DNA of 64,000 bases from Treponema sp. Its GTDB lineage: Bacteria > Spirochaetota > Spirochaetia > Treponematales > Treponemataceae. The notes under the pieces are model-generated. The model ran no database searches and had not been told where the DNA came from. It saw only the letters and a list, made by a program, of their open reading frames with translations. Where the stretch lies: positions 28,233 to 92,232 of the forward strand of contig JAFSRD010000020.1 of the NCBI GenBank assembly GCA_017446265.1. The letters are read 5' to 3'. A program made the translations under genes and the position numbers. Shown here piece after piece: positions 8,050 through 16,800 of the stretch (position 1 is the stretch's first letter; each line of letters opens with the position of its first letter).

Positions 8050-8079
8050 TTGACATTTCCGAAATACAACTTATATACT
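8050..8079 (+). promoter_or_regulatory. Promoter of the TRAP transporter operon
   Basis: A perfect TTGACA (8050-8055), an 18-bp spacer and TATACT (8074-8079). The AGGAGG ribosome site of the first gene follows at about 8090, giving a very short leader. Confidence 0.65.
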
Positions 8080-8102
8080 TTTTCTATTAGGAGGATAACG
8101 AC

Positions 8103-9104
8103 ATGAAAAAAGTAGTTTTTATTGCAAGTTTGTTATTCATTACCAGCGCTGTGTTTGCAATCGGAGCTTCTGACAGCAATAAAACAAGTACAGGAACAAT
8201 GGTTTTACGTTATGCAGAAAACCAGCCGCAAGATTATCCGACAACAAAAGCTGCATATGAATTTGCGCGCATCATTGAAGAGAAGACAAACGGGCGCATT
8301 AAAGTTGAAGTGTATTATGGCGCGCAACTCGGCGATGAAAAAACAGTTATTGAGCAGCTTCAGTTTGGCGCAATTGATTTTACGCGCGTTTCAGTTTCGC
8401 CGCTTGCAGAATTTAGTAAATCGCTCAATGTGCTGCAGCTTCCATATTTGTACCGCGATGCTGACCAAATGTGGAAAGTGCTTGACGGCGAAATAGGACA
8501 AGACTTTTTAAAATCGCTTGAAGCAAGCGGCTTTGTCGGACTTTCATGGTTTGACGCAGGCGCGCGCAACTTTTACAATTCGCGCCGTCCTATCAATTCG
8601 CTCGCAGATTTGCGCGGTCTCAAAATTCGCGTGCAGGAATCGCAGCAGATGATGGACATGGTGCAAGCACTCGGTGCAAATCCTACACCGATGGCATATG
8701 GCGAAGTGTATTCTGCGCTGCAAACAGGCGTTATCGACGGCGCGGAAAACAACTGGCCGTCATTTGAATCTACATCGCACTACGAAGTGTCAAAGTATTT
8801 TGTGCTTGATGAACACACGCGCGTTCCTGAACCGCAGCTTGTTTCAAAAATGACGTGGAACAAGCTCTCTGCGGCAGACCAGCAAATCATCAGAGCGGCG
8901 GCGGCAGAAGCGGCAAAGCTTGAACGAAAATTGTGGATTGAGCGAGAAAAAGAATCTGAAGCAAAAGTACGCGCAGGCGGCGCTGTTATCACAACGCTTT
9001 CTGCAGCAGAAAAACAAAAGTTCCAAAATGCTATGGCGCCGCTGTACAAAAAATACGGCGCAGGATATGAAGACATTATCGCAAAGATTCAGGCAACGCG
9101 GTAG
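8103..9104 (+). CDS. dctP: TRAP transporter solute-binding protein
   Basis: 333 residues with a cleavable signal peptide (about residues 1-20, ending near VFAIGAS). Family phrases are clear: KTNGRIKVEVYYGAQLGDEKTVIEQLQFGAIDF, LNVLQLPYLYRDADQMWKVLDG, GARNFYNSRRPINSLADLRGLKIRVQESQ with the substrate-carboxylate Arg, GANPTPMAYGEVYSALQTGVIDGAENNW. These mark a DctP-type periplasmic protein that captures a small organic acid; the substrate cannot be read off. AGGAGG precedes the ATG. The three TRAP genes dctP, dctQ and dctM follow in order, with a 61-bp gap here and an overlap between the last two. Confidence 0.95.
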   Translation: MKKVVFIASLLFITSAVFAIGASDSNKTSTGTMVLRYAENQPQDYPTTKAAYEFARIIEEKTNGRIKVEVYYGAQLGDEKTVIEQLQFGAIDFTRVSVSPLAEFSKSLNVLQLPYLYRDADQMWKVLDGEIGQDFLKSLEASGFVGLSWFDAGARNFYNSRRPINSLADLRGLKIRVQESQQMMDMVQALGANPTPMAYGEVYSALQTGVIDGAENNWPSFESTSHYEVSKYFVLDEHTRVPEPQLVSKMTWNKLSAADQQIIRAAAAEAAKLERKLWIEREKESEAKVRAGGAVITTLSAAEKQKFQNAMAPLYKKYGAGYEDIIAKIQATR

Positions 9105-9165
9105 CATTTTTTAGTTCTAGAACAGCGGAACCATGCAACTCGATGCGCCAATTAGGAATCATGCT

Positions 9166-9732
9166 ATGACAAAGAAAATTTTTCGCGATGACATGAACGC
9201 GCTTGAAAAAATAGTAAGCAGCATCACATTCGTTTTTGATGTGATTTACAGAATCTTTCTTGAATACGCTAAAATCGTGTTGATTGTCATCGTGCTCATC
9301 GTGAGTGCACAAGTTGTAAGTCGCAAGTTTTTAAATACGAGCATTCGCTGGTCAGAAGAAATAGCGCTGCTGCTTATGATTTGGATGGCATTCATCTCTA
9401 TGGCAATCGGCGTAGAGCGTCGTCTGCATATTGCAATCGAAATATTTGCCAATAGGCTTCCGCAATCTGTTCAATGTGTTTTGGAAAAAGCAAGCGACAC
9501 TGCAACATTTGTATTTGGATTTGTGCTGCTCGTATATGGCGTGCATCTTGTCAAAGCTACCATGTCGTCTACGCTTCCCGCTACGCAGATTCCTGCCGGC
9601 GTGCAATACATGATGATGCCTGTAGGTGGATTTTTTATTATGTATTTCTCGCTGTTTTCGCTGTTCAATCTTTCAAAATATCGCCACTATGACATTGAAG
9701 GCGACACAGAGTCGGAGGCAAATGATGGTTAA
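9166..9732 (+). CDS. dctQ: TRAP transporter small membrane subunit
   Basis: 188 residues with four membrane segments (about residues 35-60, 70-90, 110-130 and 150-175), the DctQ layout. The phrase SRKFLNTSIRWSEEIALLLMIWMAFISMAIGVERRLHI is the conserved core (R.....I.W.EE). ATG 9166 is chosen because TAGGA lies 9-10 bp upstream; an earlier in-frame start at 9133 lacks a site. It pairs with DctM to form the Na+- or H+-driven membrane part. The last codons overlap the start of dctM. Confidence 0.92.
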   Translation: MTKKIFRDDMNALEKIVSSITFVFDVIYRIFLEYAKIVLIVIVLIVSAQVVSRKFLNTSIRWSEEIALLLMIWMAFISMAIGVERRLHIAIEIFANRLPQSVQCVLEKASDTATFVFGFVLLVYGVHLVKATMSSTLPATQIPAGVQYMMMPVGGFFIMYFSLFSLFNLSKYRHYDIEGDTESEANDG

Positions 9733-11026
9733 TCAAACTGTTGCCATTTGGATTTTGCTTGGCAGCTTTGTGTTGTTTCTCATATTAAAAATGCCTGTTG
9801 TGTTTGCACTTGCAATTTCTTCGTGTGCGACAATGCTCTACATGCGTCTGCCGCTCATGGCGTTTATTCAGCAGATGGCAAAATCAATCAACAGCTTTTC
9901 GCTCATGGCAATTCCGTTTTTTGTGCTCGCTGGCGAAATTATGGGGGCAGGCGGCATTTCAAACAGACTGCTCAAATGTGCAAACGTCATTGTCGGAAGA
10001 TTCCGCGGCGGTCTTGCATATGTAAATGTGCTCGGTTCAATGTTCTTTGGCCATCTTTCTGGCTCTGCGGTTGCCGATGTTTCGTCACTCGGCTCTGTTG
10101 AAATTCCCATGCAGGTAAAAGCAGGATACGATGCTCCGTTTTCTGTAGCGATTACTGTTGCTTCTGCATGTCAAGGTGTGCTCATTCCGCCGAGCCACAA
10201 CATGATTATTTACTCTCTCGCAGCAGGTGGCGTTTCTGTCGGTGCGCTTTTTATGGCGGGGCTTGTACCGGGAATCATGCTTGGCATTTTGCTTATCATC
10301 GTGTGCATGGTTTTGTCTGTTGTCCGTCATTATCCAAAAGGAGAAGCGGTTCCATTTAAAGAAGGCGTAAAAATTATGTGGAGTGCCATTCTTGCGCTGT
10401 TTACGGCAGTTATCATTTTGCTCGGCGTAACGCTTGGATTTTTTACAGCCACAGAGAGCGCGGCAATCGCAACAATTTACGCATTTATCATTTCAATGTT
10501 TGTGTACAAAGAGCTTACGTGGAGTATGATGCCGCGTATTTTGATGAACACGGTGAAAACGCTTGCCATGGTGTTTTCGCTCATTGCCGCAGCAGGTGCG
10601 TTCGGTTATTTGCTTGCATTGCTCCGCGTGCCGACGCTGATTACGCAGGGGCTGCTTTTAATTTCGTCAAACAAAATTATTATTTTTCTGCTCATCAATA
10701 TCATGCTGCTGCTGCTCGGCTGCATCATGGATATGGCGCCGCTCATCCTCATCGTTACACCGATTTTAGTGCCCGTTGTAAAAGCGTTTGGCATGAGTCC
10801 CGTGCAGTTTGGCATCGTGCTCATTTTTAATCTCGCAGTCGGACTCTGCACGCCGCCTGTCGGTTCTGCGCTTTTTGTTGGCTGCGGCATTGGAAAAATC
10901 AGCATAGAAGAAACAGTGAAAGCCATGCTCCCTATGTATATTGTTATGGTTGCGGGATTGCTGCTCGTTACGTTTGTTCCAGAGATTTCGCTTGCGTTGC
11001 CGCGCGCCATCGGTTACCCAGTGTGA
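9725..11026 (+). CDS. dctM: TRAP transporter large membrane subunit
   Basis: 433 residues, about 12 membrane segments. Typical DctM wording includes PFFVLAGEIMGAGGIS, GHLSGSAVADVSSLGSVEIPMQVKAGYDAPF, SACQGVLIPPSHNMIIYSLAAGGVSVGALFMAG, TESAAIATIYAFI and a C-terminal GIVLIFNLAVGLCTPPVGSALFVG. GGAGG at 9714-9718 is 6 bp from ATG 9725 but only 3 bp from the adjacent ATG 9722, so 9725 is preferred; either way it overlaps dctQ. The gene ends only 9 bp before the 176-bp tandem repeat. Confidence 0.95.
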   Translation: MVNQTVAIWILLGSFVLFLILKMPVVFALAISSCATMLYMRLPLMAFIQQMAKSINSFSLMAIPFFVLAGEIMGAGGISNRLLKCANVIVGRFRGGLAYVNVLGSMFFGHLSGSAVADVSSLGSVEIPMQVKAGYDAPFSVAITVASACQGVLIPPSHNMIIYSLAAGGVSVGALFMAGLVPGIMLGILLIIVCMVLSVVRHYPKGEAVPFKEGVKIMWSAILALFTAVIILLGVTLGFFTATESAAIATIYAFIISMFVYKELTWSMMPRILMNTVKTLAMVFSLIAAAGAFGYLLALLRVPTLITQGLLLISSNKIIIFLLINIMLLLLGCIMDMAPLILIVTPILVPVVKAFGMSPVQFGIVLIFNLAVGLCTPPVGSALFVGCGIGKISIEETVKAMLPMYIVMVAGLLLVTFVPEISLALPRAIGYPV

Positions 11027-11034
11027 TATGCCAA

Positions 11035-11210
11035 ATGCGCGTAAAAATCGCGTCCGCGATTTTGCTGTTATTTTAACAAATGGCAGAGCACACGAGGTGC
11101 GAAACGGCACTGCAAGAATTTGAGCCCGAAACTGTGCTTCGGAGAAAATTCTTGCATCGTACAAAAAATACACGGATGTATTTTTTGTACGTACTGCTCG
11201 CAATTTCTCA
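11035..11210. repeat. Tandem hairpin-rich repeat, copy 1 (176 bp)
   Basis: Starts at ATGCGCGTAAAAATCGCG and runs to the same sequence at 11211. It contains a chain of inverted repeats: AAAATCGCG-TC-CGCGATTTT (about 11044-11063), GCAC-5 nt-GTGC, and a perfect 14-bp stem GTACAAAAAATACA / TGTATTTTTTGTAC around CGGA (11159-11190). Compared with copy 2 it has 3 substitutions and one missing T; two of the substitutions break the CGATGC/GCATCG stem that is intact in copy 2. Confidence 0.9.
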
Positions 11211-11387
11211 ATGCGCGTAAAAATCGCGTCCGCGATTTTTGCTGTTATTTTAACAAATGGCAGAGCACACGAGGTGCGAAACGGCACTGCAAGAATTTGC
11301 GCCCGAAACGATGCTTCGGAGAAAATTCTTGCATCGTACAAAAAATACACGGATGTATTTTTTGTACGTACTGCTCGCAATTTCTCA
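11211..11387. repeat. Tandem hairpin-rich repeat, copy 2 (177 bp)
   Basis: About 98% identical to copy 1 and directly abutting it. Inverted repeats: AAAAATCGCG-TC-CGCGATTTTT (11219-11240), CGATGC / GCATCG with a 16-nt loop, and GTACAAAAAATACA / TGTATTTTTTGTAC (11336-11367). Small open frames in it read through the hairpins on both strands and repeat with the DNA unit, so they look like by-products rather than genes. Confidence 0.9.
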
Positions 11388-11470
11388 ATGCGCGTAAAAA
11401 TCGCGTCCGCGATTTTTGCTATTTACACGCTCGAAATTGCTCCGCACTGCTCGCAATTTCTCGCTCTTGC
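11388..11470. repeat. Tandem hairpin-rich repeat, truncated copy 3
   Basis: Begins with the same 30 bp including AAAAATCGCG-TC-CGCGATTTTT (11396-11417), then departs from copies 1 and 2 after GATTTTTGCT. The rest holds another inverted repeat, GAAATTGC (11433-11440) and GCAATTTC (11453-11460), whose words (CTGCTCGCAATTTCTC) also close copies 1 and 2, so this may be a joined end piece. A run of nine A follows. Confidence 0.75.
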
Positions 11471-11645
11471 AAAAAAAAACGATTAGCTATACATTTAATG
11501 GACGAACCTCAATGCAGAGCGTTTGGGGTGTCATTCGTTCTCATAAGGTGTCGCAGTTGGATTTAATGTCCTCTTTATGATGCACGCGGTGGGGCATTAA
11601 ATTCTTCGCACGAATAAAATGCTAGTACTAAGGGGTGTGTAGAGT
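11471..11645 (+). promoter_or_regulatory. Leader region of the phosphofructokinase gene
   Basis: Gene-free stretch between the repeat array and ATG 11646. ATTTAATG at 11493-11500 and again at 11561-11568 can each pair with CATTAAAT at 11595-11602, so two mutually exclusive stems are possible. AAGGGG lies 10 bp before the start codon. A TAAAAT near 11616 could be a -10 box, but no convincing -35 is seen. No named riboswitch was recognised. Confidence 0.3.
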
Positions 11646-13043
11646 ATGATAACAAGCGAAAAATACGATTTTACTGTCGAGACGCTTGGAGAGTGCAAGG
11701 TTCCTTCGCCTATTCAACTTTCTACTGTTGTCGGTGATTTCCGTGCGAATTACGTAAAAGATGACTCGTTTGTTCGCTATCATGTTAACGTGTTTCGCGA
11801 TAGTGGAGAAGATGACAAAACGTCGTCAAATCTCATGCAAAAAGCAGGACCTCGCGAATTTATTTATTTTGACCCGAAACACGTAAAGGCAGGCATCTGT
11901 ACATGCGGCGGTCTGTGTCCAGGCTTGAATGATGTTATTCGCTCTGTTGTGCGTTGCTTGTATACGCGCTACGGTGTGCGTCGTATTGTAGGATTCCAGT
12001 TTGGCTTTAAAGGTTTTTTTGCAGACGAAGGATTTGAAATAGTCGAACTGAGTCCAAATGTTGTCGATGAGATTCACAAAATAGGCGGCTCGTTTTTAGG
12101 CACAAGCAGAGGCGGCGGCGAGCGTTACATGGAGGTGGTTGACTGCATTGAGCGGCTCGGCATTAACGCAATGTTTATTATTGGCGGTGACGGCACGCAG
12201 CGTGGCGCACTTGACATTGCAAACGAGGTGTCAAAACGAGGGCTCAAAGTTTCTGTTATAGGCATTCCGAAAACTGTTGACAACGATTTGCTTTTTATTG
12301 ACCGTTCGTTTGGATTTGAAACGGCAGTTGAAAAAGCAAGAGAAGCTGTCATGGCAATTCACATGGAAGCCCATTCGCAGATAAACGGCATTGGTCTTGT
12401 TAAATTGATGGGGCGCGAGTCAGGCTTTATTGCTGCGGCAACGGCGCTTGCTTCGCACGAAGCAAATTTTTGCCTTATTCCCGAAGTGCCGTTTGATATG
12501 GACGGACCAAATGGGTTTCTTGCCAATCTTGAAAAGCGACTTTGCAAGCATCATCATGCTGTTATCATAGTTGCAGAAGGTGCGGGGCAAGAATTATTGA
12601 CAAAAACGAATGAAAAAGACGCATCTGGCAATATCAAACTTGCAGACATAGGCATGTACTTGCGCGATGAAATTGAAAAATATTTTAAAAACAGAAAGAT
12701 GCACATCAATATGAAATATATTGATCCAAGCTATCAGATTCGTGCGGCAGTTACTGATGCAAATGATTCCATTTACTGTGAACGGCTTGGCAACAACGCA
12801 GCTCATGCGGCAATGGCGGGCAAGACAAAAATCGTCATTGGTCTCGTGCATGACAAGTTCGTGCATATTCCGATAAGCGAAGTGACGCGGCACAGAAATA
12901 TTGTAGATGCTGAAAGTGCAATGTGGCGTGATGCGCTTGACGCAACAGACCAGCCCATTATGATGGTGAACAATATGGAGATGGCACGCGAACGTATAGC
13001 ACGTGCGGCGGCAAACGGCATGAAGAAGCCGAATGAAAAATAA
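11646..13043 (+). CDS. pfk: 6-phosphofructokinase, long spirochaete/trypanosome/plant-like type
   Basis: 465 residues. Phosphorylates fructose 6-phosphate to the 1,6-bisphosphate. Motifs: [17 protein letters not shown] (83-99), GGDGTQRGA (180-188), IPKTVDNDL with the catalytic Asp (207-215), [11 protein letters not shown], and MGRESGFIA. At the donor-specificity site the Gly of GGDG points to ATP, while the Lys of PKT is the residue found in PPi enzymes; this mixed pair is known from trypanosomal and plant ATP-PFKs, so ATP use is my inference and PPi cannot be excluded. The N-terminal extension of about 80 residues also fits that group. It has a long leader next to the repeat array and converges on the sirtuin gene with a 2-bp gap. 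Confidence 0.92.
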   Translation: MITSEKYDFTVETLGECKVPSPIQLSTVVGDFRANYVKDDSFVRYHVNVFRDSGEDDKTSSNLMQKAGPREFIYFDPKHVKAGICTCGGLCPGLNDVIRSVVRCLYTRYGVRRIVGFQFGFKGFFADEGFEIVELSPNVVDEIHKIGGSFLGTSRGGGERYMEVVDCIERLGINAMFIIGGDGTQRGALDIANEVSKRGLKVSVIGIPKTVDNDLLFIDRSFGFETAVEKAREAVMAIHMEAHSQINGIGLVKLMGRESGFIAAATALASHEANFCLIPEVPFDMDGPNGFLANLEKRLCKHHHAVIIVAEGAGQELLTKTNEKDASGNIKLADIGMYLRDEIEKYFKNRKMHINMKYIDPSYQIRAAVTDANDSIYCERLGNNAAHAAMAGKTKIVIGLVHDKFVHIPISEVTRHRNIVDAESAMWRDALDATDQPIMMVNNMEMARERIARAAANGMKKPNEK

Positions 13044-13045
13044 AT

Positions 13046-13813
13046 TTACGTGTGCACGGTTATTGCATCAAACACTTTGCCTATTGCATCGCGAATGACG
13101 AGACGCGCAGCGTCATCTCCGCTTGTTGTGGATTTATTAATGACGACAAGTTTGTCTCCTCTATAGTAATTAATAAGCCCTGCCGCAGGATATACTACGA
13201 GCGATGTACCGCCGATGATGAGCATATCTGCGTTGCCGATTGCTTTTACCGCGCCGTCTATGCACGACTGATCGAGCCCTTCTTCGTAAAGGACGACATC
13301 TGGCTTGACAATGCCGCCGCATTTTGTGCAATGAGGAACGCCGTCATCACTGATTTCGCTCGCAGCAATAAAGTTGATGTCGTACGTCATGTGGCAGTTC
13401 ATGCAGTAATTGCGGAGCGTGCTCCCGTGCAGCTCAAACACATTTTTGCTTCCTGCAGCTTGATGCAGCCCGTCAATATTCTGCGTAACTATTGCATTGA
13501 GTTTACCTGCTTTTTCAAGCGCGGCAAGTTTGAAGTGCGCAGCATTCGGCTTTGCTCCTTTGACGATAAGTTTTTCGCGATAGAAACGGTAAAATTCTTT
13601 TGGATTTGCGTTGAAAAAACTTCTGCTGATGATTTGTTCTTGCGGGTAGTTCCATTTTTGCTGATACAGGCCATCTACGCTGCGAAAATCAGGAATGCCG
13701 CTCTCTGTTGAAACGCCTGCCCCACCAAAAAAGACGATGTTGGCGCTTTCATTGATGAGGCGTTGCAACTCGGCAACACCTGCTGCGAAATCGTTGTATG
13801 TTTGTGTATTCAT
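13046..13813 (-). CDS. cobB: NAD-dependent protein deacylase, Sir2 family
   Basis: 255 residues. Removes acyl groups from lysines using NAD. NAD-binding motifs FFGGAGVSTESGIPDFRS (about 29-46), TQNIDGLHQAAG with the usual Asn/Asp, the catalytic His in FELHGST, and a zinc site from CMNC and CTKCGG pairs. The end IIGGTSLVVYPAAGLINYY and VINKS are standard. ATG 13813 is preferred over an in-frame codon 6 residues earlier because GAGC-free sequence there lacks a ribosome site while TAGGC precedes 13813. It lies 82 bp upstream (in transcription, following) of the macroglobulin gene on the same strand. Confidence 0.93.
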   Translation of the reverse strand: MNTQTYNDFAAGVAELQRLINESANIVFFGGAGVSTESGIPDFRSVDGLYQQKWNYPQEQIISRSFFNANPKEFYRFYREKLIVKGAKPNAAHFKLAALEKAGKLNAIVTQNIDGLHQAAGSKNVFELHGSTLRNYCMNCHMTYDINFIAASEISDDGVPHCTKCGGIVKPDVVLYEEGLDQSCIDGAVKAIGNADMLIIGGTSLVVYPAAGLINYYRGDKLVVINKSTTSGDDAARLVIRDAIGKVFDAITVHT

Positions 13814-13895
13814 GTGCCTAGTATAGCACATAATCGCTCTGTTGTGAAAATTATTGCGTACACAGCACGGCGCGCACGTTATGCCGATGTGATTT

Positions 13896-16800
13896 TTACT
13901 CCTTCATCCTTACACCTGGCTCTACTGCGCGTATATCGTTGTCGTACATGGCTTCGGCTCGTATTGCAGGAATATAGTACGCGCCTTCGTATACCGCTGT
14001 TGCATAGAACGTGTATGTGAACGTTTCGCCGCGCTTCAAGTCAAAGTACGTGTAGATTGCGTTGTCGCGTATGTCTTGGTGAGTATATGGCATGCGCGGC
14101 GAATTGCTCTCGCTTTCGCCTACGCGATCGTTGCTGAATTCCCATGTTGTTGGCACAGGAACAGTGAGCGCGATGTTTTCTACTGTGCCCGACATGCTGT
14201 TTGCAACTGACACTGCAATTCTAAACGAGTCGCCGTTCTTGATTGCACTTGGTCGTATCTGTGCCCCTGTTGAATCAAAATATGTTACGCGCATAACAAG
14301 CCCTGCGTTTTCACGTGATTCTGTTGCAGGAAGCGAAAGCCCCTGCGACACGAGCGTGCCGTACAAAACTCTGTCGCCTGTGTTTTGTATGGCAACAACT
14401 TGCTCCTCTGTATCTGAAGGCGTAAAGTTTTCAACAGCAACACCTGTGCTCACTGTTCCGTGCTCCGTTCCGTTTTGGTTGCTCGCGGTGTATGCGCATG
14501 TTCCGCCGCGCTGTCCATTGTAGTACGGCAGAAGCGACATGAGCGCCCACGCTGTTTCCTGCGTACTGCACCATTTTCCTGAAGAAAGCTCATGTGCAAT
14601 TTGTTTTGCAATTCGCGCAGACACGCTGGCGTTTCCAACGATTGTGCTCGTGTACAGCATAATTCCTGCATCACGAAGCGGAGAACGGAATGAACCGCCT
14701 GTCATTCTGCCGATTGTTGTTATGTTTGTCACTTGATTGAACAACTCTTGCGCTGCGGACGCGCGTCCTGCTCGCGCATACGCTGCTGCCAAAAGCAACT
14801 TCGCGCCGTCACGCATTGTTTCGCCACGCAATCTGTTCATTGAACCTATATCTGCTTGCTGTGCTTCTGCGAGCACAAACAGTTTGTACGCTTGTATGTC
14901 GCTTGTGTCGTAGTCAGTGCGCGTCCAATTTTTTGCTGACTGCGCAATCCACGAAATGAGCGGCTTACTGAGTGATTCCGGCACGCTGTACCCCATCTTT
15001 TTTGCCGCAAGCAAAAAATGCAGCGCGTAGCACGAACCCCATGCATTCGGATCGTTGCCGCCTTGCCAATACGCCATGCCGCCTGTAGCTGTTTGATAAT
15101 TTGGATAGCGCTCAATCACTGATTTGATGTTTTGCTTTGTATCGTCAATCTGTTGCGGTGTAAGCTTCATAAAATCAGCGATATACAGTTGCGGAAACGC
15201 GCCGCTCGTAATTTGTTCAATGCAACCGTGTGGATACCTAATCAAGTAATTCAGCCGCGCAGATAAGTCAATCGACGGGAACGGGGAAAGCTCTGCAAAC
15301 AATTTTGTCGTCGTTTTGTCTGTAGGCGTTTGCACGCGCGCATTATATGTTTTTCCTGGCTCTACAGCAAACACATCGCGATACGAAACTTCCATGCCGC
15401 GTGCTTGCACTGCAACTGTCGTGCTGCTCTTTGCTGTTGCCCCAGCAGCAGACGCATTTGTAGTGAACACTGCATTGCCTGCGTGTGTTGTGGTTACGCT
15501 GAAAATAGCTGTTGCGTTTCCATGTGCGTTCACATTTACCGATTTTGTTTCAGATGCGCTTACAGCTCCTGCGCCATCAAACTGTACCGACACGCGCTGA
15601 TTTTTGTCTGTGCCATTGAACACAGTAACAGGCACATCAATCGTTTCGTTTGTGCCGAATGTGCGCGGCAGTGTTGGAAGCACCATCAAATCAGATTTTA
15701 CCGGTGTTGATTTCTCTGTCGTGCCGTATGCGCCGCTGTTGCCTGCGACTACCATTGCGCGAACAGCTCCTATATATTGCGGCATGTCAAACGTAATTTC
15801 CTGCTTGCCGTTTGCTTTAAGTTCATATGGACCGAAATAAAACACGACAGGCGTAAAGCGCGCTTCATCTTTTTCTGATGAATCAAGAATGTCTTCCGCG
15901 CCACCGATTGAAAGCAATGTTTCAAGTTTTCCTGAATACGCGTTCATCACGTAGCCAAAGAGATCCCAACTTTCAAGTAGCGATGCTTCTTTTTTGTAAA
16001 ACTCGTCGCGTAGCTTCGCGGCTTTGAAATTAGTTAACCCGAGCAAACCCTCGTCAACGATGGCAACAGTAAACGTCATTGGTTTTCCGTCTTGCTCAGA
16101 AATTGTTAGCGATGATTTTTTGTTCGGTTCATAGGATGCGGGCATAGTAATCACAGGCGCGAGTTTTGTTGCAGGGTTGTCGACAAGCAATGGCACAATG
16201 CCGTACAAGCGGATTGGCAAACTGTTTGCTGTCTGCATGTGGCTTTGCACAAGCGTTACGTGCACGTACACGTTCGGCGCCATTTTGTCGGTGAGCGCAA
16301 GTTTGTAAATGGTGGTGCCTTTTTTTGTTTCAAGCCACTCTTGCTTGATGATTTCGCCGCCTTTTTCAACGGTAACAAGGGCGCGGGCATCATCGCCTGT
16401 GGTGAACGACACGCTTGCCGTTTCACCTACTGTGTAATTTTCTTTATCTGTCGCAAGCGGCATAACAGACGCGCTTGTAGAACTTCCGCCTGCACTTCTT
16501 CCCGACCAGTCAGGCCAATCAATATAGACGATTTGTGCCGTTGCGTGGCCGCCGTGCGTGTCTTCAACAACAACAAGATAACGCCCCCAGTCTGAACGCT
16601 TTATGGTAAAGTTGAACGAGCCCTTGCCGCCGCGAATATCCACTGTGCCTTCTGCGACGCTTTTGTGTGTTTCGGAAGAAACAAATGTTGCATCAGAAAG
16701 CGCATCTTTTTCCCACCACCATCTCCAGCCGAGTTTGTAAACCGTGTAACCAAGCGATGCATTGCCTGCAAGTTTTCCGTCTTCGGTGAGGAGCACAACT

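Noticed and set aside
9626..9724. Longer N-terminus of DctM
   Set aside because: It lies wholly inside dctQ in another frame; GGAGG at 9714-9718 points to ATG 9725.
10766..11380. Minus-strand open frame of 204 codons across the tandem repeat, with an internally repeated peptide
   Set aside because: It is simply the DNA repeat translated; it runs through the hairpins and into the end of dctM in antisense, with no ribosome site.
11035..11470. CRISPR array
   Set aside because: The unit is 176 bp, there are only two full copies, and no variable spacers or cas genes exist.
11120..11566. Plus-strand open frames in the tandem repeat
   Set aside because: Same reason; repeat-derived and Cys/Arg-rich without homology-like features.
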